Assembly: GCF_003634705.1 (NCBI RefSeq)
Contig: NZ_RBWU01000001.1
Location: 620,001 to 684,000, forward strand
Reading direction: 5' to 3'
Source of the DNA: Actinomadura pelletieri DSM 43383
Lineage (GTDB): Bacteria; Actinomycetota; Actinomycetes; Streptosporangiales; Streptosporangiaceae
DNA length: 64,000 bases
Below the pieces are notes generated by a model. That model had not been told where the DNA came from. It worked only from the letters and a program-made list of their open reading frames with translations, and did no database searches. Made by a program: the position numbers and the translations under genes. Shown here in pieces: positions 18,200 to 27,793 of this stretch. Each line of letters begins with the position of its first letter. Within the stretch, counting starts at the first letter, position 1.

Positions 18200-19357
18200 G
18201 GCCGCACGGCCATGGACAGAGATGTCGCCGAATTGCAACAAACGATATGCCGGAATTTGACATGCTTGCCGATCCATGCGGCATTTCCGCAGGTCAGCCA
18301 TGGTTAGCCCGCTATTACCCCGCGGCCACACCGGCAGGCGCGCACCACACTCCACACATCAGCGCCCTACCAGCACTCCATTTAAGCTAAGCATTAAATC
18401 GCAATATGTCTAGGCCCAAATCGAACTCAGCCAAGATCAACAGCCGGCCGTCCGCAGCAGCCACGCCCCACAAGTCACACCAGCCCCAGAAGAAACTCCA
18501 CCGGGAACCCCGTCCGGAGCCCCCGAACGCCCGCCCCAACCCCGCCGACGCCCTGCAACCAACGCACCCGCACCAAGCCCCGAGACGGCCCCCTCTCCGC
18601 TCAGCACCGCCGTGTTTCAGGGCGCTGGCCCGACGTCCCCACGCGCCACAGCGGAGACCCGACGTCGCTTCACAGAGCACCCCGTCATGCCCGCGCCTCG
18701 TCGCCGGATCGGATCAACCGGACGCCCGCCCGGCACTGACACCGCTCCGAGACGGCTCCGCCCCCAACCACCAGCGCCCCCGCCGACACACGGCGACGTC
18801 CTGACGTCCCAACACCACATGCACCAAGTGCCCGCCCCGCACACCGTCGACCACTCCACTCCCGTCCACACCGGACGTCCTAAGTACCTGAAGGACGTCA
18901 GGCGTTCGGCGACCTCGTCGAGCCCGGCTATGGCGTGTCTCGAAGTGCCGCCAGAGCTCTCACGCTGCGGCCGACCGTCAGCGGAGTCGACGACCCGCAG
19001 AATGTCCCCCTTCTTGTTGCCCGTTCCGACGCTGGCGCGTGCCTGAACGCCCCCGTAGAGACACCGCCTAAGTACTGGTCGGACCAGCGAGCCGTGTCGA
19101 AGTCGAATGCGGGCGCCATGCCCCACCCTCGCCATCAGTCGCCCCCGACCCCCGACTCGCCGGGAAGGTCCCCCTACGGCCAACGGATGGCGAAGAGTGC
19201 GGGGGGATGGAGCGGTTGCCCACTGGTGTCGTCGCATGTCAAGGGCGCACTTACGAGGACGGGCCTTGACCGTCCTCTAGGCTCCTCCGCACGTACAGGA
19301 GCGGCGGCCTTCTGCAAGGCTCGGCTGGCATTGCCTCGTCCTGCGGGACGTCACGAT
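18200..19357. other. intergenic, no gene recognised; possible faint repeat
   Basis: More than 1.1 kb between the hppA promoter and the apgA terminator. Frames exist on both strands but none shows a family motif or a good start. Blocks around 18580-18640 and 18747-18810 resemble each other at an offset near 169 bp (CCGAGACGG and GACGTCCC recur), perhaps an old two-copy repeat. Otherwise I see nothing. Confidence 0.4.
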
Positions 19358-19389
19358 GAAGGCCCTGTCGCAGGTGCGGCAGGGCCTTC
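19358..19389 (-). terminator. terminator after apgA-like gene
   Basis: A 10-bp stem, GAAGGCCCTG (19358-19367) with CAGGGCCTTC (19380-19389), lies 15 nt beyond the stop at 19405. Confidence 0.75.
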
Positions 19390-19404
19390 GTCGAAACGGG
19401 CGCG

Positions 19405-19845
19405 TCAGATGGTCGCCTCGGCCTCGGCCGGCCAGCTCATCCGTATCTGGACCCCCTTGGGCGTCGCGGCGATCTCCACATCGTCCGCGAGCCCGGCTAT
19501 GACGGCCAGACCGAGTTCGGCGGCGTCCTCGCCGAAGCCGTACTCGAAGTCCGCCGCGTCCGGCGCCGTCGGGAGGCCGCCCGCCGTGTCGTCACCGGGG
19601 ACGGTGTCGCTGACGGTCACCTCGAAACGGCGGTCGGCGCCGCTCAACTCCAGACGGACGGGCTCATCGGGGCAGTGTCGGCGATGTGTCTCCACCGCGC
19701 GTGAGCACGCCTCCCCGACCGCGAGCCTGACCTCGTCCAGCAACGACTCTTCGACGCCGCTGCGGCGGGCCACGGCGGTCACGATCAGCCGGGCGGTCCG
19801 GACATGGACGGGCAGCGCGCTGAAGGACAGTTCAACGGTCGACAT
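19405..19845 (-). CDS. apgA: RsbW/SpoIIAB-like anti-sigma factor (ApgA-like)
   Basis: 146 residues, a single GHKL ATPase fold. VRLAVGEACSRAVETH is the N-box region; the usual metal-binding Asn is replaced by Arg here, as I recall for the Streptomyces BldG-partner ApgA (SCO3548). Such proteins bind an anti-anti-sigma factor and a sigma factor. It lies 16 bp downstream of bldG on the same strand, the order seen in Streptomyces, so the two form a partner-switching pair. Whether it phosphorylates BldG with an altered N box is open. Confidence 0.85.
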   Translation of the reverse strand: MSTVELSFSALPVHVRTARLIVTAVARRSGVEESLLDEVRLAVGEACSRAVETHRRHCPDEPVRLELSGADRRFEVTVSDTVPGDDTAGGLPTAPDAADFEYGFGEDAAELGLAVIAGLADDVEIAATPKGVQIRMSWPAEAEATI

Positions 19846-19861
19846 CTCAGCTGCGGGCCGC

Positions 19862-20215
19862 CTACTTGGCGCCCTTGCGCTTCTCCTCGGCCTCGGCGAT
19901 CGAGTCGTGGATGCCGAAGACCTTGGTCAGACCCGTGATCCGGAAGATCTTGAGGATGCGCTCCTGGGTGCACACCAGTTCCAGCGAGCCGTCATGGGCG
20001 CGCACCCGCTTCAGGCCGCCGACGAGGACGCCGAGGCCGGTGGAGTCGAGGAACTCCACCTTCTCCATGTCCACGAGCAGGTGGAACTTGCCCTTGTTGA
20101 CCAGGTCGATGAGCTTCTCGCGAAGCTTCGGCGCCGTGTAGACGTCGATCTCGCCCTCCACGTTGATGACGGTCAGGCCATCGTCGGTGGTGTAGTCGTT
20201 CACCTTCAGGTCCAC
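19862..20215 (-). CDS. bldG: BldG-type anti-sigma factor antagonist
   Basis: 117 residues from a GTG at 20215 preceded by GGAGG; the longer upstream frame is Arg-rich and not protein-like. A STAS domain fills the protein, with [15 protein letters not shown] placing the phosphorylatable serine at S58. Unphosphorylated antagonists bind anti-sigma factors and release sigma; phosphorylation turns this off. BldG controls development and antibiotic production in Streptomyces. Position next to the ApgA-like gene and the large helicase matches that locus. Confidence 0.9.
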   Translation of the reverse strand: MDLKVNDYTTDDGLTVINVEGEIDVYTAPKLREKLIDLVNKGKFHLLVDMEKVEFLDSTGLGVLVGGLKRVRAHDGSLELVCTQERILKIFRITGLTKVFGIHDSIAEAEEKRKGAK

Positions 20216-20469
20216 AGATCCATCCTCCAGCGCGCCGTGCAGCACTATCCGATCTCGAATTCCGGCCCCCCGGGGAGGCGACCGGCCATCGAGACTTCGC
20301 CGTGATTCAACCACGCTCCAGCGCCCGGCACGCACGTTATCGTCCACACGGACGTAAGTTCGCGTCGTCCCGCCTGACCTGCTGATCTCGTGGGCAGGAT
20401 AGGGGGAACCAAGCCACCGGCGCCGGGGCGTTCCCGTTGTTTTGCCCCGGCTGGCAAACTGAAAACCTG

Positions 20470-22785
20470 ATGGGCGCCCAAAGAACCTCACCCCCTCTCG
20501 ACCGGCTGCTCGCCGATCCCACGAGACGCGACCGCATCACCCATGTCGAGGACGTTCCCGCACGTCAGGGCCGTCGCGCCGAATGGCCGGCCTGGTCGAC
20601 GCCGCTTCTGGTGCAGCGGCTCGCCGCGGCGGGCATCGACGCCCCGTGGGAACACCAGGCCATCGCGGCCGACCATGCCCATGCGGGCCGTTCTGTGATC
20701 ATCGCCACAGGGACCGCGTCCGGCAAATCGCTCGCCTACCTGCTGCCTTCCGTCGCGGCGATCTACACCGAAGACGACAATCCCCGGCACGAGGGGACGA
20801 TTCTCTACCTGTCGCCGACCAAGGCCCTCGCCGCCGACCAGTTGCGCGCGCTCCGCTCGTTGCGGCTCACACGGGTGCGGGCGGCGACCTACGACGGCGA
20901 CACCCCGCAGGACGAGCGGACCTGGATCCGGCAACACGCCAACTATGTGCTGACGAACCCGGACATGTTGCATCGGTCGATCCTGCCGAGCCATGCCCGT
21001 TGGTCATCGTTCCTGCGCCGCCTCCGGTACGTCATCGTCGACGAGGCCCACGGCTACCGCGGCGTCTTCGGATCGCACGTCGCGCAGATCCTGCGCCGGT
21101 TGCGCCGGTTGTGCGGCCGCTACCACGCGGACCCGACGTTCATCCTCGCGTCGGCCACCACGTCCGAGCCGGCGACCACCGCGTCCCGCCTCACGGGTCT
21201 CGATGTCGTCGCCGTCGAAGACGACGCCTCACCACGGGGCCCCGCGACGTTCGCGCTCTGGGAGCCGCCCCTGACCGAACTGCGCGGTGAGCGCGGTGCT
21301 CCCGTACGCCGTACCGCCACGGCCGAGGCGGGAGACCTTCTGGCCGACCTCGTTGTCGAAGGCGTTCAGACGCTCGCGTTCGTTCGTTCCAGGCGCGGGG
21401 CGGAGTCGGTAGCGCTGAGCGCCAAACGCGCCCTGCATGAGGTCGAACCCGCCCTGGCCGAACAGGTCGCCGCCTACCGCGCCGGGTACTTGCCGGAGGA
21501 ACGACGCGCTCTGGAAGCCGCCCTTCGTTCCCGCTCGCTCATCGGCTTGGCGAGCACCAACGCCCTAGAACTCGGCGTGGACGTCTCCGGGCTGGACGCC
21601 GTAGTCGTCTGCGGGTGGCCTGGCACTCGCGCATCCCTGTGGCAGCAGGCCGGACGTGCGGGACGCTCCGGACAATCATCGCTTTCCATTCTGGTGGCCC
21701 GGGACGATCCGCTCGACACCTTCCTCGTCCACCATCCCGAGGCGATCTTCGGCAGTCCGGTGGAGGCGACCGTCCTCGACCCCGACAACCCGTACGTCCT
21801 GGAACCCCACCTTTGCTCGGCGGCGTCCGAGATGCCGTTGACCGAGGAGGATCTGCCCCTGTTCGGCCCGGCCACCGCCGACCTCCTGCCCGACCTCGTC
21901 CGCCGCGGCTTCCTCCGCCGCCGTCCCGCGGGCTGGTACTGGACGCGCCGTGAAAAAGCCACCGGCCTGGCGGACATCCGGGGCGCAGGGGGCGAACCCA
22001 TCCAGGTCGTCGAACTCGGCACCGGACGCCTCCTCGGCACCGTGGACGAAGCGTCCGCGCACACCACCGTCCACGACGGCGCCGTCTACATTCACCAGGG
22101 CGACTCGTTCATCGTCCAAACACTCGACCTGGACGATTCCGTCGCCCTCGTCGAACCAGCCGACCCCGACTACTCCACCACCGCCCGCGATGTCACCGAC
22201 ATCACCATCATCGAGCAGCTCCGCTCCACCTCCTGGGGCGAGGCCACCCTCTCCTTCGGCACAGTGGAAGTCACCCGCCAGGTCGTCGCGTACCAGATGC
22301 GCCGCCTGCAAACGGGCGAGATGCTCGGCGAGAAACCCCTCGACCTCCCGCCCCGAACTCTGCGCACCCGCGCCGTCTGGTGGACCCTGTCCGACGCCCA
22401 ACTCGCCGACCTCGACCTCGACCTCCCCGGCGCCGCCCACGCCGCCGAGCACGCCGCCATCGGCCTGCTCCCCCTTTTCGCCACCTGCGACCGCTGGGAC
22501 ATCGGAGGCGTCTCCACGGCCGTCCACCCGGACACCGGCCTCCTCACCGTCTTCGTCTACGACGGCCACGAGGGCGGAGCCGGCTTCGCCGAACGCGGCT
22601 ACGCCAACGCCCCGTCCTGGCTGCGCGCAACCCGCGACGCGATCGCCTCCTGCGAATGCGACACCGGCTGCCCGTCCTGCATCCAGTCACCCAAGTGCGG
22701 CAACGGCAACGACCCCCTGGACAAACACGGCGCCTTGGACCTCCTGGCCATCCTCCTGGCCGAGGCCCCCACCCCACCCCCCTGA
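20470..22785 (+). CDS. DEAD/DEAH-box helicase with C-terminal Cys-rich (DUF1998-like) domain
   Basis: 771 residues from the ATG at 20470; a TTG 33 bp upstream is the alternative. Motif I is ATGTASGKS (79-87), motif II VDEAH (190-194), followed by [15 protein letters not shown] and QQAGRAGR in the second RecA domain. The C-terminus has [20 protein letters not shown], a likely zinc-binding cluster. This is the MrfA/YprA-like superfamily 2 group; Bacillus MrfA takes part in mitomycin-lesion repair. It is divergent from bldG. The mycobacterial relative (Rv3649) lies in the same neighbourhood, next to tad genes. Confidence 0.9.
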   Translation: MGAQRTSPPLDRLLADPTRRDRITHVEDVPARQGRRAEWPAWSTPLLVQRLAAAGIDAPWEHQAIAADHAHAGRSVIIATGTASGKSLAYLLPSVAAIYTEDDNPRHEGTILYLSPTKALAADQLRALRSLRLTRVRAATYDGDTPQDERTWIRQHANYVLTNPDMLHRSILPSHARWSSFLRRLRYVIVDEAHGYRGVFGSHVAQILRRLRRLCGRYHADPTFILASATTSEPATTASRLTGLDVVAVEDDASPRGPATFALWEPPLTELRGERGAPVRRTATAEAGDLLADLVVEGVQTLAFVRSRRGAESVALSAKRALHEVEPALAEQVAAYRAGYLPEERRALEAALRSRSLIGLASTNALELGVDVSGLDAVVVCGWPGTRASLWQQAGRAGRSGQSSLSILVARDDPLDTFLVHHPEAIFGSPVEATVLDPDNPYVLEPHLCSAASEMPLTEEDLPLFGPATADLLPDLVRRGFLRRRPAGWYWTRREKATGLADIRGAGGEPIQVVELGTGRLLGTVDEASAHTTVHDGAVYIHQGDSFIVQTLDLDDSVALVEPADPDYSTTARDVTDITIIEQLRSTSWGEATLSFGTVEVTRQVVAYQMRRLQTGEMLGEKPLDLPPRTLRTRAVWWTLSDAQLADLDLDLPGAAHAAEHAAIGLLPLFATCDRWDIGGVSTAVHPDTGLLTVFVYDGHEGGAGFAERGYANAPSWLRATRDAIASCECDTGCPSCIQSPKCGNGNDPLDKHGALDLLAILLAEAPTPPP

Positions 22786-23545
22786 CACCGCACAGCAAAG
22801 AGCGACCCCCAAACAGAAACCCCACGACGGCCGATCCATCCCATCAAGACCGCACCTCAACCTGCCCACCCACCCAAACGCCAACACCACCCAGGCACAC
22901 CGACCCGGGACACGGCACAGCGAAGCGCGGCTACCCAAACAGAAGGACCGCAGATGGGCGGTCCGCCCCAGTAGGCAACGCCTCAAACCCGCCACGGAAG
23001 CACTCGACCGGACGTCATCCACCACCCAGGCGTACCGATCACAGCCTGAACCGACGGCGAAGAGCGGGCACTCAACCAGGAAAACCACCAGCGATCAGTC
23101 CGCCCAAGCCAGACAACATCTCAAACCCGCCACGAAAGCACTCGACCCAGACGTCATCCACCACCCAGGCGTACCGATCACAGCCTGAACCAACGGCGAA
23201 GAGCGGGCACTCAACCAGGAAAACCACCAACGATCAGTCCGCCCAAGCCAGACAACATCTCAAGACGTGCCACGAAAGCGCATCCACCCGCCCGGCAACC
23301 CACCCAGGCAAACCGACTACGGACACTGCACAGCGAAGCGTGATTACTCGAACACGAAGACCACCGAGACGGGCGGTACACCCCAGCCAGGCAACGTCTC
23401 AGACCTGATGCAGAAAGCGCCGCCACCCGAACGCCGTCCGCGGCCCCAGGCACACCGCCCCGGACGCTCTGCGGCGAGGGCGACGGCTCAAACAGAACGC
23501 CTGCAAGCGGCGATCCGCCCTACCTAGGCAGTGTCTCAAAGTGAC
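22786..23545. repeat. tandem repeat array, period about 139 bp, 5-6 copies
   Basis: Unit starts (a CCAGGC block) fall at 22892, 23027, 23166, 23305 and 23447, spaced 135, 139, 139 and 142 bp. A diverged partial copy precedes them. The copies at 23027 and 23166 are almost identical over their length; outer copies are more changed. The array lies between the convergent helicase and tetR genes. Frames on both strands are unlike real protein. Confidence 0.85.
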
Positions 23546-23664
23546 CGTCAGAGACGCGCCAGCATCCGAACCGACGACGGGACGCAGGCACTCCATGAAG
23601 CACGTCGAACTCGCTGCGGCGTAAGTCCTCAGGCGAGCCCTCTGACGCCACTTTGAGCCACGCT

Positions 23665-24264
23665 CTAACCGTCTGCCCGACCTACGCGCAACGCGTCGAG
23701 CATCTGGGCGAGCGGCGGCCAGACCTCGGCGAGGCCGCTCTCCGGGTCACCGGACGCGGCCAGCCACAGCGCCGCCTCGTTCATCGCCCCGGACAGCAGA
23801 TGCGTCAACGGAGCGACCGGCTGCGGCTCGATCACACCCTCCGCGATCAGCTCATCGATCGCGTCGGCGAGATGGCGGACCGAGCCGGACTCGTCCATAG
23901 CCCGCCACTCGTTCCAGCCCAGCACCGCCGGGCCGTCGACCAGCATGATCCGCTGGACGTCCGGGGCCGTGCTGGCGGTGAGAAACGCCTGACAGCCCGC
24001 CGTGAAACGCGTCCATGCCTCGTCTTCGCGGTCGGCGGTCTGCGCCACCGTCCGGGCCACCTCCTGCTGCACCTGCTCCAGGACGGCTCGGAACACGTCC
24101 TCCTTGCTCTTGAACAGGTGGTACAGCGCCCCCTTGGTGACCCCGGCCGCACCGACGATCTCCGCGAGGCTCACGTCGCCGTATCCCCGCGTGGCGAACA
24201 GTCGCCTGCTCTCGCGCAGCAGCACCGCACGCGTCCGCTCCCGCTGCTGAACCCTGACGTTCAC
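23665..24264 (-). CDS. TetR-family repressor
   Basis: 199 residues from a GTG at 24264 preceded by AAGGAGG. The N-terminal helix-turn-helix is SLAEIVGAAGVTKGALYHLF, followed by KSKEDVF, both typical of TetR. The C-terminal ligand domain is helical and not assignable to a ligand. It is divergent from a VOC-family gene across 72 bp that hold two matching palindromes, so it most likely represses itself and that gene. Confidence 0.92.
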   Translation of the reverse strand: MNVRVQQRERTRAVLLRESRRLFATRGYGDVSLAEIVGAAGVTKGALYHLFKSKEDVFRAVLEQVQQEVARTVAQTADREDEAWTRFTAGCQAFLTASTAPDVQRIMLVDGPAVLGWNEWRAMDESGSVRHLADAIDELIAEGVIEPQPVAPLTHLLSGAMNEAALWLAASGDPESGLAEVWPPLAQMLDALRVGRADG

Positions 24265-24275
24265 ACGTCCTCCTT

Positions 24276-24323
24276 GACATACCACCGGTATGTCAGTGTA
24301 GCTTCACATACCAACGGTATGTG
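24276..24323. promoter_or_regulatory. twin 19-bp TetR operators
   Basis: Two near-identical inverted repeats, GACATACCACCGGTATGTC (24276-24294) and CACATACCAACGGTATGTG (24305-24323), with 8-bp arms and 3-bp centres, centres 29 bp apart. They fill the gap between the divergent tetR and VOC genes; the second ends just before the VOC ribosome site. TTGACA at 24274-24279 overlaps the first and TAGCTT lies 19 bp on, a possible promoter for the VOC gene. Confidence 0.85.
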
Positions 24324-24336
24324 AAAGGAGAAACCA

Positions 24337-24753
24337 GTGCGACTGACGAGCTTCTACCCGGTGATCGGCACGACGCGCCTGCGGGAATCCCACCGCTTCT
24401 ACACCGAACTGTTCGGCTTCGAGACCACATTCAAGTCCGACTGGTACGTGAGCCTGCGCCGTCCGGGAACGTCCCCCTACGAGCTGGCCCTGCTCGATCC
24501 CACCCACCCGACGGTGCCAGAGGGCTACCGCGTCCCCACCCAGGGACTCCTGCTGAACTTCGAGGTGGAGGACGTAGACGCCGAATGGGAGCGGCTCGTC
24601 CTCCGGGGAGGCCTGCACCCGGAACTCCGGCTACGCGACGAGGACTTCGGGCAGCGCCACTTCATCGTCGCCGACCCCAACGGGGTCCTCATCGACATCA
24701 TCACGCCCATCGCCCCGACCGAGTCCTACGAGGCCCAGTACCTGACCACGTGA
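24337..24753 (+). CDS. VOC-superfamily (glyoxalase/bleomycin-resistance-like) protein
   Basis: 138 residues from a GTG at 24337 with AAAGGAG upstream. Paired beta-alpha-beta modules are visible: [15 protein letters not shown] near the start and [14 protein letters not shown] in the second half, ending in [13 protein letters not shown]. The fold serves as metal-dependent lyase, dioxygenase or drug-binding protein; the exact role is unknown. Its only evident controller is the divergent TetR repressor. It ends 9 bp before the convergent LapA-like gene. Confidence 0.85.
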   Translation: MRLTSFYPVIGTTRLRESHRFYTELFGFETTFKSDWYVSLRRPGTSPYELALLDPTHPTVPEGYRVPTQGLLLNFEVEDVDAEWERLVLRGGLHPELRLRDEDFGQRHFIVADPNGVLIDIITPIAPTESYEAQYLTT

Positions 24754-24762
24754 CTCACACGG

Positions 24763-25134
24763 TCAGGTCGAAGCAACCCGCTGGGCCGGCACCGCCGCCT
24801 GCTCTTCCATCCCGCGCCGCGCCTGGGCCAGCGCCTGCTGCAACTTCCGCCGCTCCAACTCCAGCGTCTGCAACGACTCCTGGTGCTCGTCCCGGAGATC
24901 CCGCAACTCCCGTCGCATGCTGACCGCGCGCTTGAACCCGAGCGCCGTGATCATCACCCCGACCATGAGCACGATCGCCAGCACGGCTCCGGCGGTGAAC
25001 ACATGCCACTGTTCCGTGATCCCCGGAATCTCGCTGCCGAACATGGTCATCTGGGCTCCGCCCGAGTTGTCCAGCACCACCGCGACACCCGCCGCAACAG
25101 CGGCGAACACCACGATCAGCCCAAAGAACATCAT
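24763..25134 (-). CDS. small membrane protein with coiled coil (LapA/DUF1049-like)
   Basis: 123 residues. It begins MMFFGLIVVFAAVAAGVAVV, the first membrane helix, then a short loop, a second helix (about 45-68) and a Glu/Arg/Leu/Gln-rich coiled coil (about 72-110, RRELRDLRDEHQESL). The plan matches LapA-domain proteins, whose function is poorly known. Residues upstream of 25134 in the frame are Pro/Gly/Ser-rich, so the internal ATG is preferred. GGAGAGGAG lies somewhat far upstream. Confidence 0.7.
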   Translation of the reverse strand: MMFFGLIVVFAAVAAGVAVVLDNSGGAQMTMFGSEIPGITEQWHVFTAGAVLAIVLMVGVMITALGFKRAVSMRRELRDLRDEHQESLQTLELERRKLQQALAQARRGMEEQAAVPAQRVAST

Positions 25135-25403
25135 GCGGAGGATCTCCTCTCCATCAGGCCCTTTCTTTCGTCCCGGTCGGGACGGGGCCGAAGTGTCGGA
25201 CGATAGGCACGCATTGCCGGGTGATCCGGGCGTTCCGACTGGCAAGGCAGCCTAGACCCCGACGCGCCGTCAGACCAGACCACCTCCAGCAGCCGCACCA
25301 CCTCACACCACCCACACCCACCAAAAAGCACAGGACACCACGTCCGAAATTCTGATCATCAAGGTCGGACGCATTCGCGGTGGAGCCGAGATCGACCGTT
25401 GGC

Positions 25404-25559
25404 ATGAGTTGCATCGCTGGAATCGAGGGCGGCGACTCCAAAGATTGCCTGCAAGACCAAGCTGAACTGGCGAAACGGCACAACCACCCGCAGGAGGAGG
25501 CCCCAGCGACCGCCCCCGCACCCCCAGATGATCGCGACCACGCTCCGGTGATCAACTGA
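25404..25559 (+). CDS. possible 51-residue hydrophilic peptide
   Basis: An ATG at 25404 opens MSCIAGIEGGDSKDCLQDQA and then a charged and Ala/Pro-rich tail ending HAPVIN. Two cysteines are at 3 and 15. The region is less GC-rich than its neighbours and the frame reads like protein, but no good ribosome site is visible. It might be a small gene or the end of a lost one. It lies in a 720-bp gap where I see nothing else. Confidence 0.25.
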   Translation: MSCIAGIEGGDSKDCLQDQAELAKRHNHPQEEAPATAPAPPDDRDHAPVIN

Positions 25560-25854
25560 GTCGCCCCCCAAGGAGACGATCACCAAGCGCAACCAGCCGA
25601 GGAGCACGGGTTCACCGGCAGCCACCAACATCTGCAAGAGCCCACCCGAGCACCCACCAGTTGCCCCTGAAGCCAGCGGCACTGACATCGCGGCGAAGCG
25701 CAGGGCGGGGGGAGGTCGTCGATCAAGCGGGCTCGAGCCGGGTGGGTTGCGCGCCTACAACATCGCCAGCGGCATGCCCCGCACGGTCGGCATCCATCAC
25801 CACCCCAGAGACACTCGGCAGGCCATCTGCGGAACCCCTCCGAGAACAGGCGGT

Positions 25855-27108
25855 CTACCGTGACTCCTCACCAGTGGCCGAGGTAGCCCCGGCAGCACGG
25901 ACGTTCACACCACCGGTTCGCTCACCAGCACTCCCAGCGGCCTTCGCTTCCTTCGACAACGGTATGTGAACCGCAGCGTCGCCGGGCAGCCGTGAGTCAT
26001 CCAGGCCCTCGGCCCCCTTATCAGCAGCGCCTGCAGGTTCGGCAGGTGCCGTCTTGGCGAGTGCCTCAGCACGTGCGATCTGTCGCCGTGCTCGCCTGAC
26101 CCGTTCGCGCCCGGTCCCACCACGCGCCACGCGGGCTGCCGTACCGCTGCTGCTCACCCGAGCTTGGGCGACGCGCAAGCCGCGCGTCCACATCCCGAGA
26201 TGGGCAGCAACGATCAGCAGGACGAGCGCGATGCCGACGCTCTTGGCCCACCGAAGGCGGTCAGTAGCCACGACGTCCCGCGCCTCCGGTACACCGTTCA
26301 CGACCTGCGGTGCCGGATGGGCGACGTCGGGCGCCGCACCATCGGGCCGAACAGAAGGCACGGTGACCGGCGCCTGGTTGTTCAGCGGAATTCCAACACC
26401 GGGAAGTCCGCCACCCGCGCCCGCGGACGACGGACTGCCCCCTTGCAGCGCCGCCGAACCACCGCTCACCGTCGCGCTCACGGTCGCGCTGCCCGAGTAG
26501 AGCGCCCCACCCCCACCTGAGGAACGGCGAGCCCGGACGCCTACAGACACCGGGCCACTCACCCGCGTCACCGCAAGTTTGGCGGAGCAACTCTTTCCTT
26601 GGCAGAAGGAGCCAACAGAGCCGGACTTGGACGCGACACCGGAACCCGAGAGCGTGTAGCCGGTGAGATCATCCTCAACCCCCCGCTTCCAACTCACGAG
26701 GAGTTCCCTACCGGACACCCGCACCGAAACCCCAGACGGCACAGCCGGCGCTATGCGCACCTTGATGGTGTTGGAATCGTAGATACGCCCGGTCTCTTTA
26801 CCTTTCAAGTAGACGGTGTAGTCACCGTTCCGACGGATCGGAAATGTGCCGGACAACCTGCCCGTGAGAACCCGCTCCTGCAGGATTCTGTTGCCGATCC
26901 CGGGACCGTCGACCCAGAGCTGCATTGTGAGCGCCAACTCGAAGCGAGCCGTGGCGCTCAACTCAGAGCCGCTCGTGATGACCGCGCCGTTCGCGGGGGT
27001 GAGGACACTCGGCGCGGCGGCCTGCGCAGGTGTTGCGCCGAACACCGGGACGCCCATCGCAAGTGAAGCGGCTAGTGCGACTGCACCGATCCTGCGCATG
27101 AGGGTCAC
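25855..27108 (-). CDS. secreted/anchored protein with fibronectin-III-like domain, tad-associated
   Basis: 417 residues from a GTG at 27108 preceded by GGAGGG. A signal peptide ends at ATPAQA (25-30). A beta-rich part (about 35-120) is followed by a fibronectin-III-like segment starting PSGVSVRVSGRELLVSWKRG (124-143), and two cysteines at 169 and 174. A Gly/Ser/Pro linker then leads to a membrane helix (about 290-307) and a basic, Ala-rich cytoplasmic tail. It sits at the end of the tad locus and may serve the pilus outside the cell; that is inference from position. Confidence 0.7.
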   Translation of the reverse strand: MTLMRRIGAVALAASLAMGVPVFGATPAQAAAPSVLTPANGAVITSGSELSATARFELALTMQLWVDGPGIGNRILQERVLTGRLSGTFPIRRNGDYTVYLKGKETGRIYDSNTIKVRIAPAVPSGVSVRVSGRELLVSWKRGVEDDLTGYTLSGSGVASKSGSVGSFCQGKSCSAKLAVTRVSGPVSVGVRARRSSGGGGALYSGSATVSATVSGGSAALQGGSPSSAGAGGGLPGVGIPLNNQAPVTVPSVRPDGAAPDVAHPAPQVVNGVPEARDVVATDRLRWAKSVGIALVLLIVAAHLGMWTRGLRVAQARVSSSGTAARVARGGTGRERVRRARRQIARAEALAKTAPAEPAGAADKGAEGLDDSRLPGDAAVHIPLSKEAKAAGSAGERTGGVNVRAAGATSATGEESR

Positions 27109-27182
27109 GTCCTGAATCCCTCCGACAACGTCCGTTCGGCACGTCCCGCCGATGACCGACCAGGACACGGTGTCGAGTGAAA

Positions 27183-27659
27183 TTACGCGCTACGGCAGCG
27201 TAACGTATCACTGCGTAGTGGTGGCGAAGAGTGACATAACGGTTTCATCCCATCACCCTTGTCCACACTCGGCGCAACGATCTCCGCCATCGGCACCGTG
27301 GGACCCGCCCTCGCCCGTGACCCCACCGTCACGGCTCCGAGGCCCATCGGCACCTGAACGTTCACCGACACCAAAACCTCCACGTCCTCTCCCTCTACTC
27401 GGCAGCGCACCAACTCGGCACCGAACTCGGCGGCAATGCTTTTCGCTTTCCCGCACACCCCCGCCCGCCCCTCCATCACCCGTCCCGCACCTGCCAACGC
27501 CGCCAAATCAGCCGCCGAGTCCGCCCGATGCCGAGCAGCCCGCACCCCACCGACCGCCACAGCGGCGACCCCACCGACCCAAATGACAGCAGCAAAGGCC
27601 ACCACCCAGACCGTCCCCGACCCCCGGTCGGCCCTCCAAAGAGCCCTGCGCACGAACAT
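27183..27659 (-). CDS. TadE/TadG-like secreted pseudopilin-type protein
   Basis: 158 residues from an ATG at 27659 preceded by GGAGGTAGGG. A short basic start (MFVRRALWRADRGSGTVW) leads into one long hydrophobic helix (about 16-40), then AARHRADSAADLAALAGA, the conserved segment of the TadE-like proteins found beside tad genes in actinobacteria. The rest is beta-rich and extracellular. It probably acts as a minor pseudopilin. It lies 74 bp before the FN3-like gene, and 1.3 kb of repeats separate it from tadE. Confidence 0.82.
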   Translation of the reverse strand: MFVRRALWRADRGSGTVWVVAFAAVIWVGGVAAVAVGGVRAARHRADSAADLAALAGAGRVMEGRAGVCGKAKSIAAEFGAELVRCRVEGEDVEVLVSVNVQVPMGLGAVTVGSRARAGPTVPMAEIVAPSVDKGDGMKPLCHSSPPLRSDTLRCRSA

Positions 27660-27793
27660 CCCTACCTCCCCTCCACCCGACCCCTTCGACACTCCCTCAC
27701 CGCCCCTCCAGCCACCCCCTCCGAACAACCACCCCAGACCGCCCCCTCCCCACGGCAACATTCGCGCCACCACCCCTGCGCTAGCGACCCGCC

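Noticed and set aside
18617..19237. 206-codon minus-strand frame downstream of apgA as a gene or apgA duplicate
   Set aside because: A short stretch (IAGLDEVAERL against VIAGLADDVEIA) looks similar to ApgA, but the match is too short and the frame otherwise lacks motifs.
22786..23545. 139-bp array as a CRISPR array
   Set aside because: Units are long and repeated along their whole length, with no short fixed repeat alternating with unique spacers, and no cas gene is nearby.
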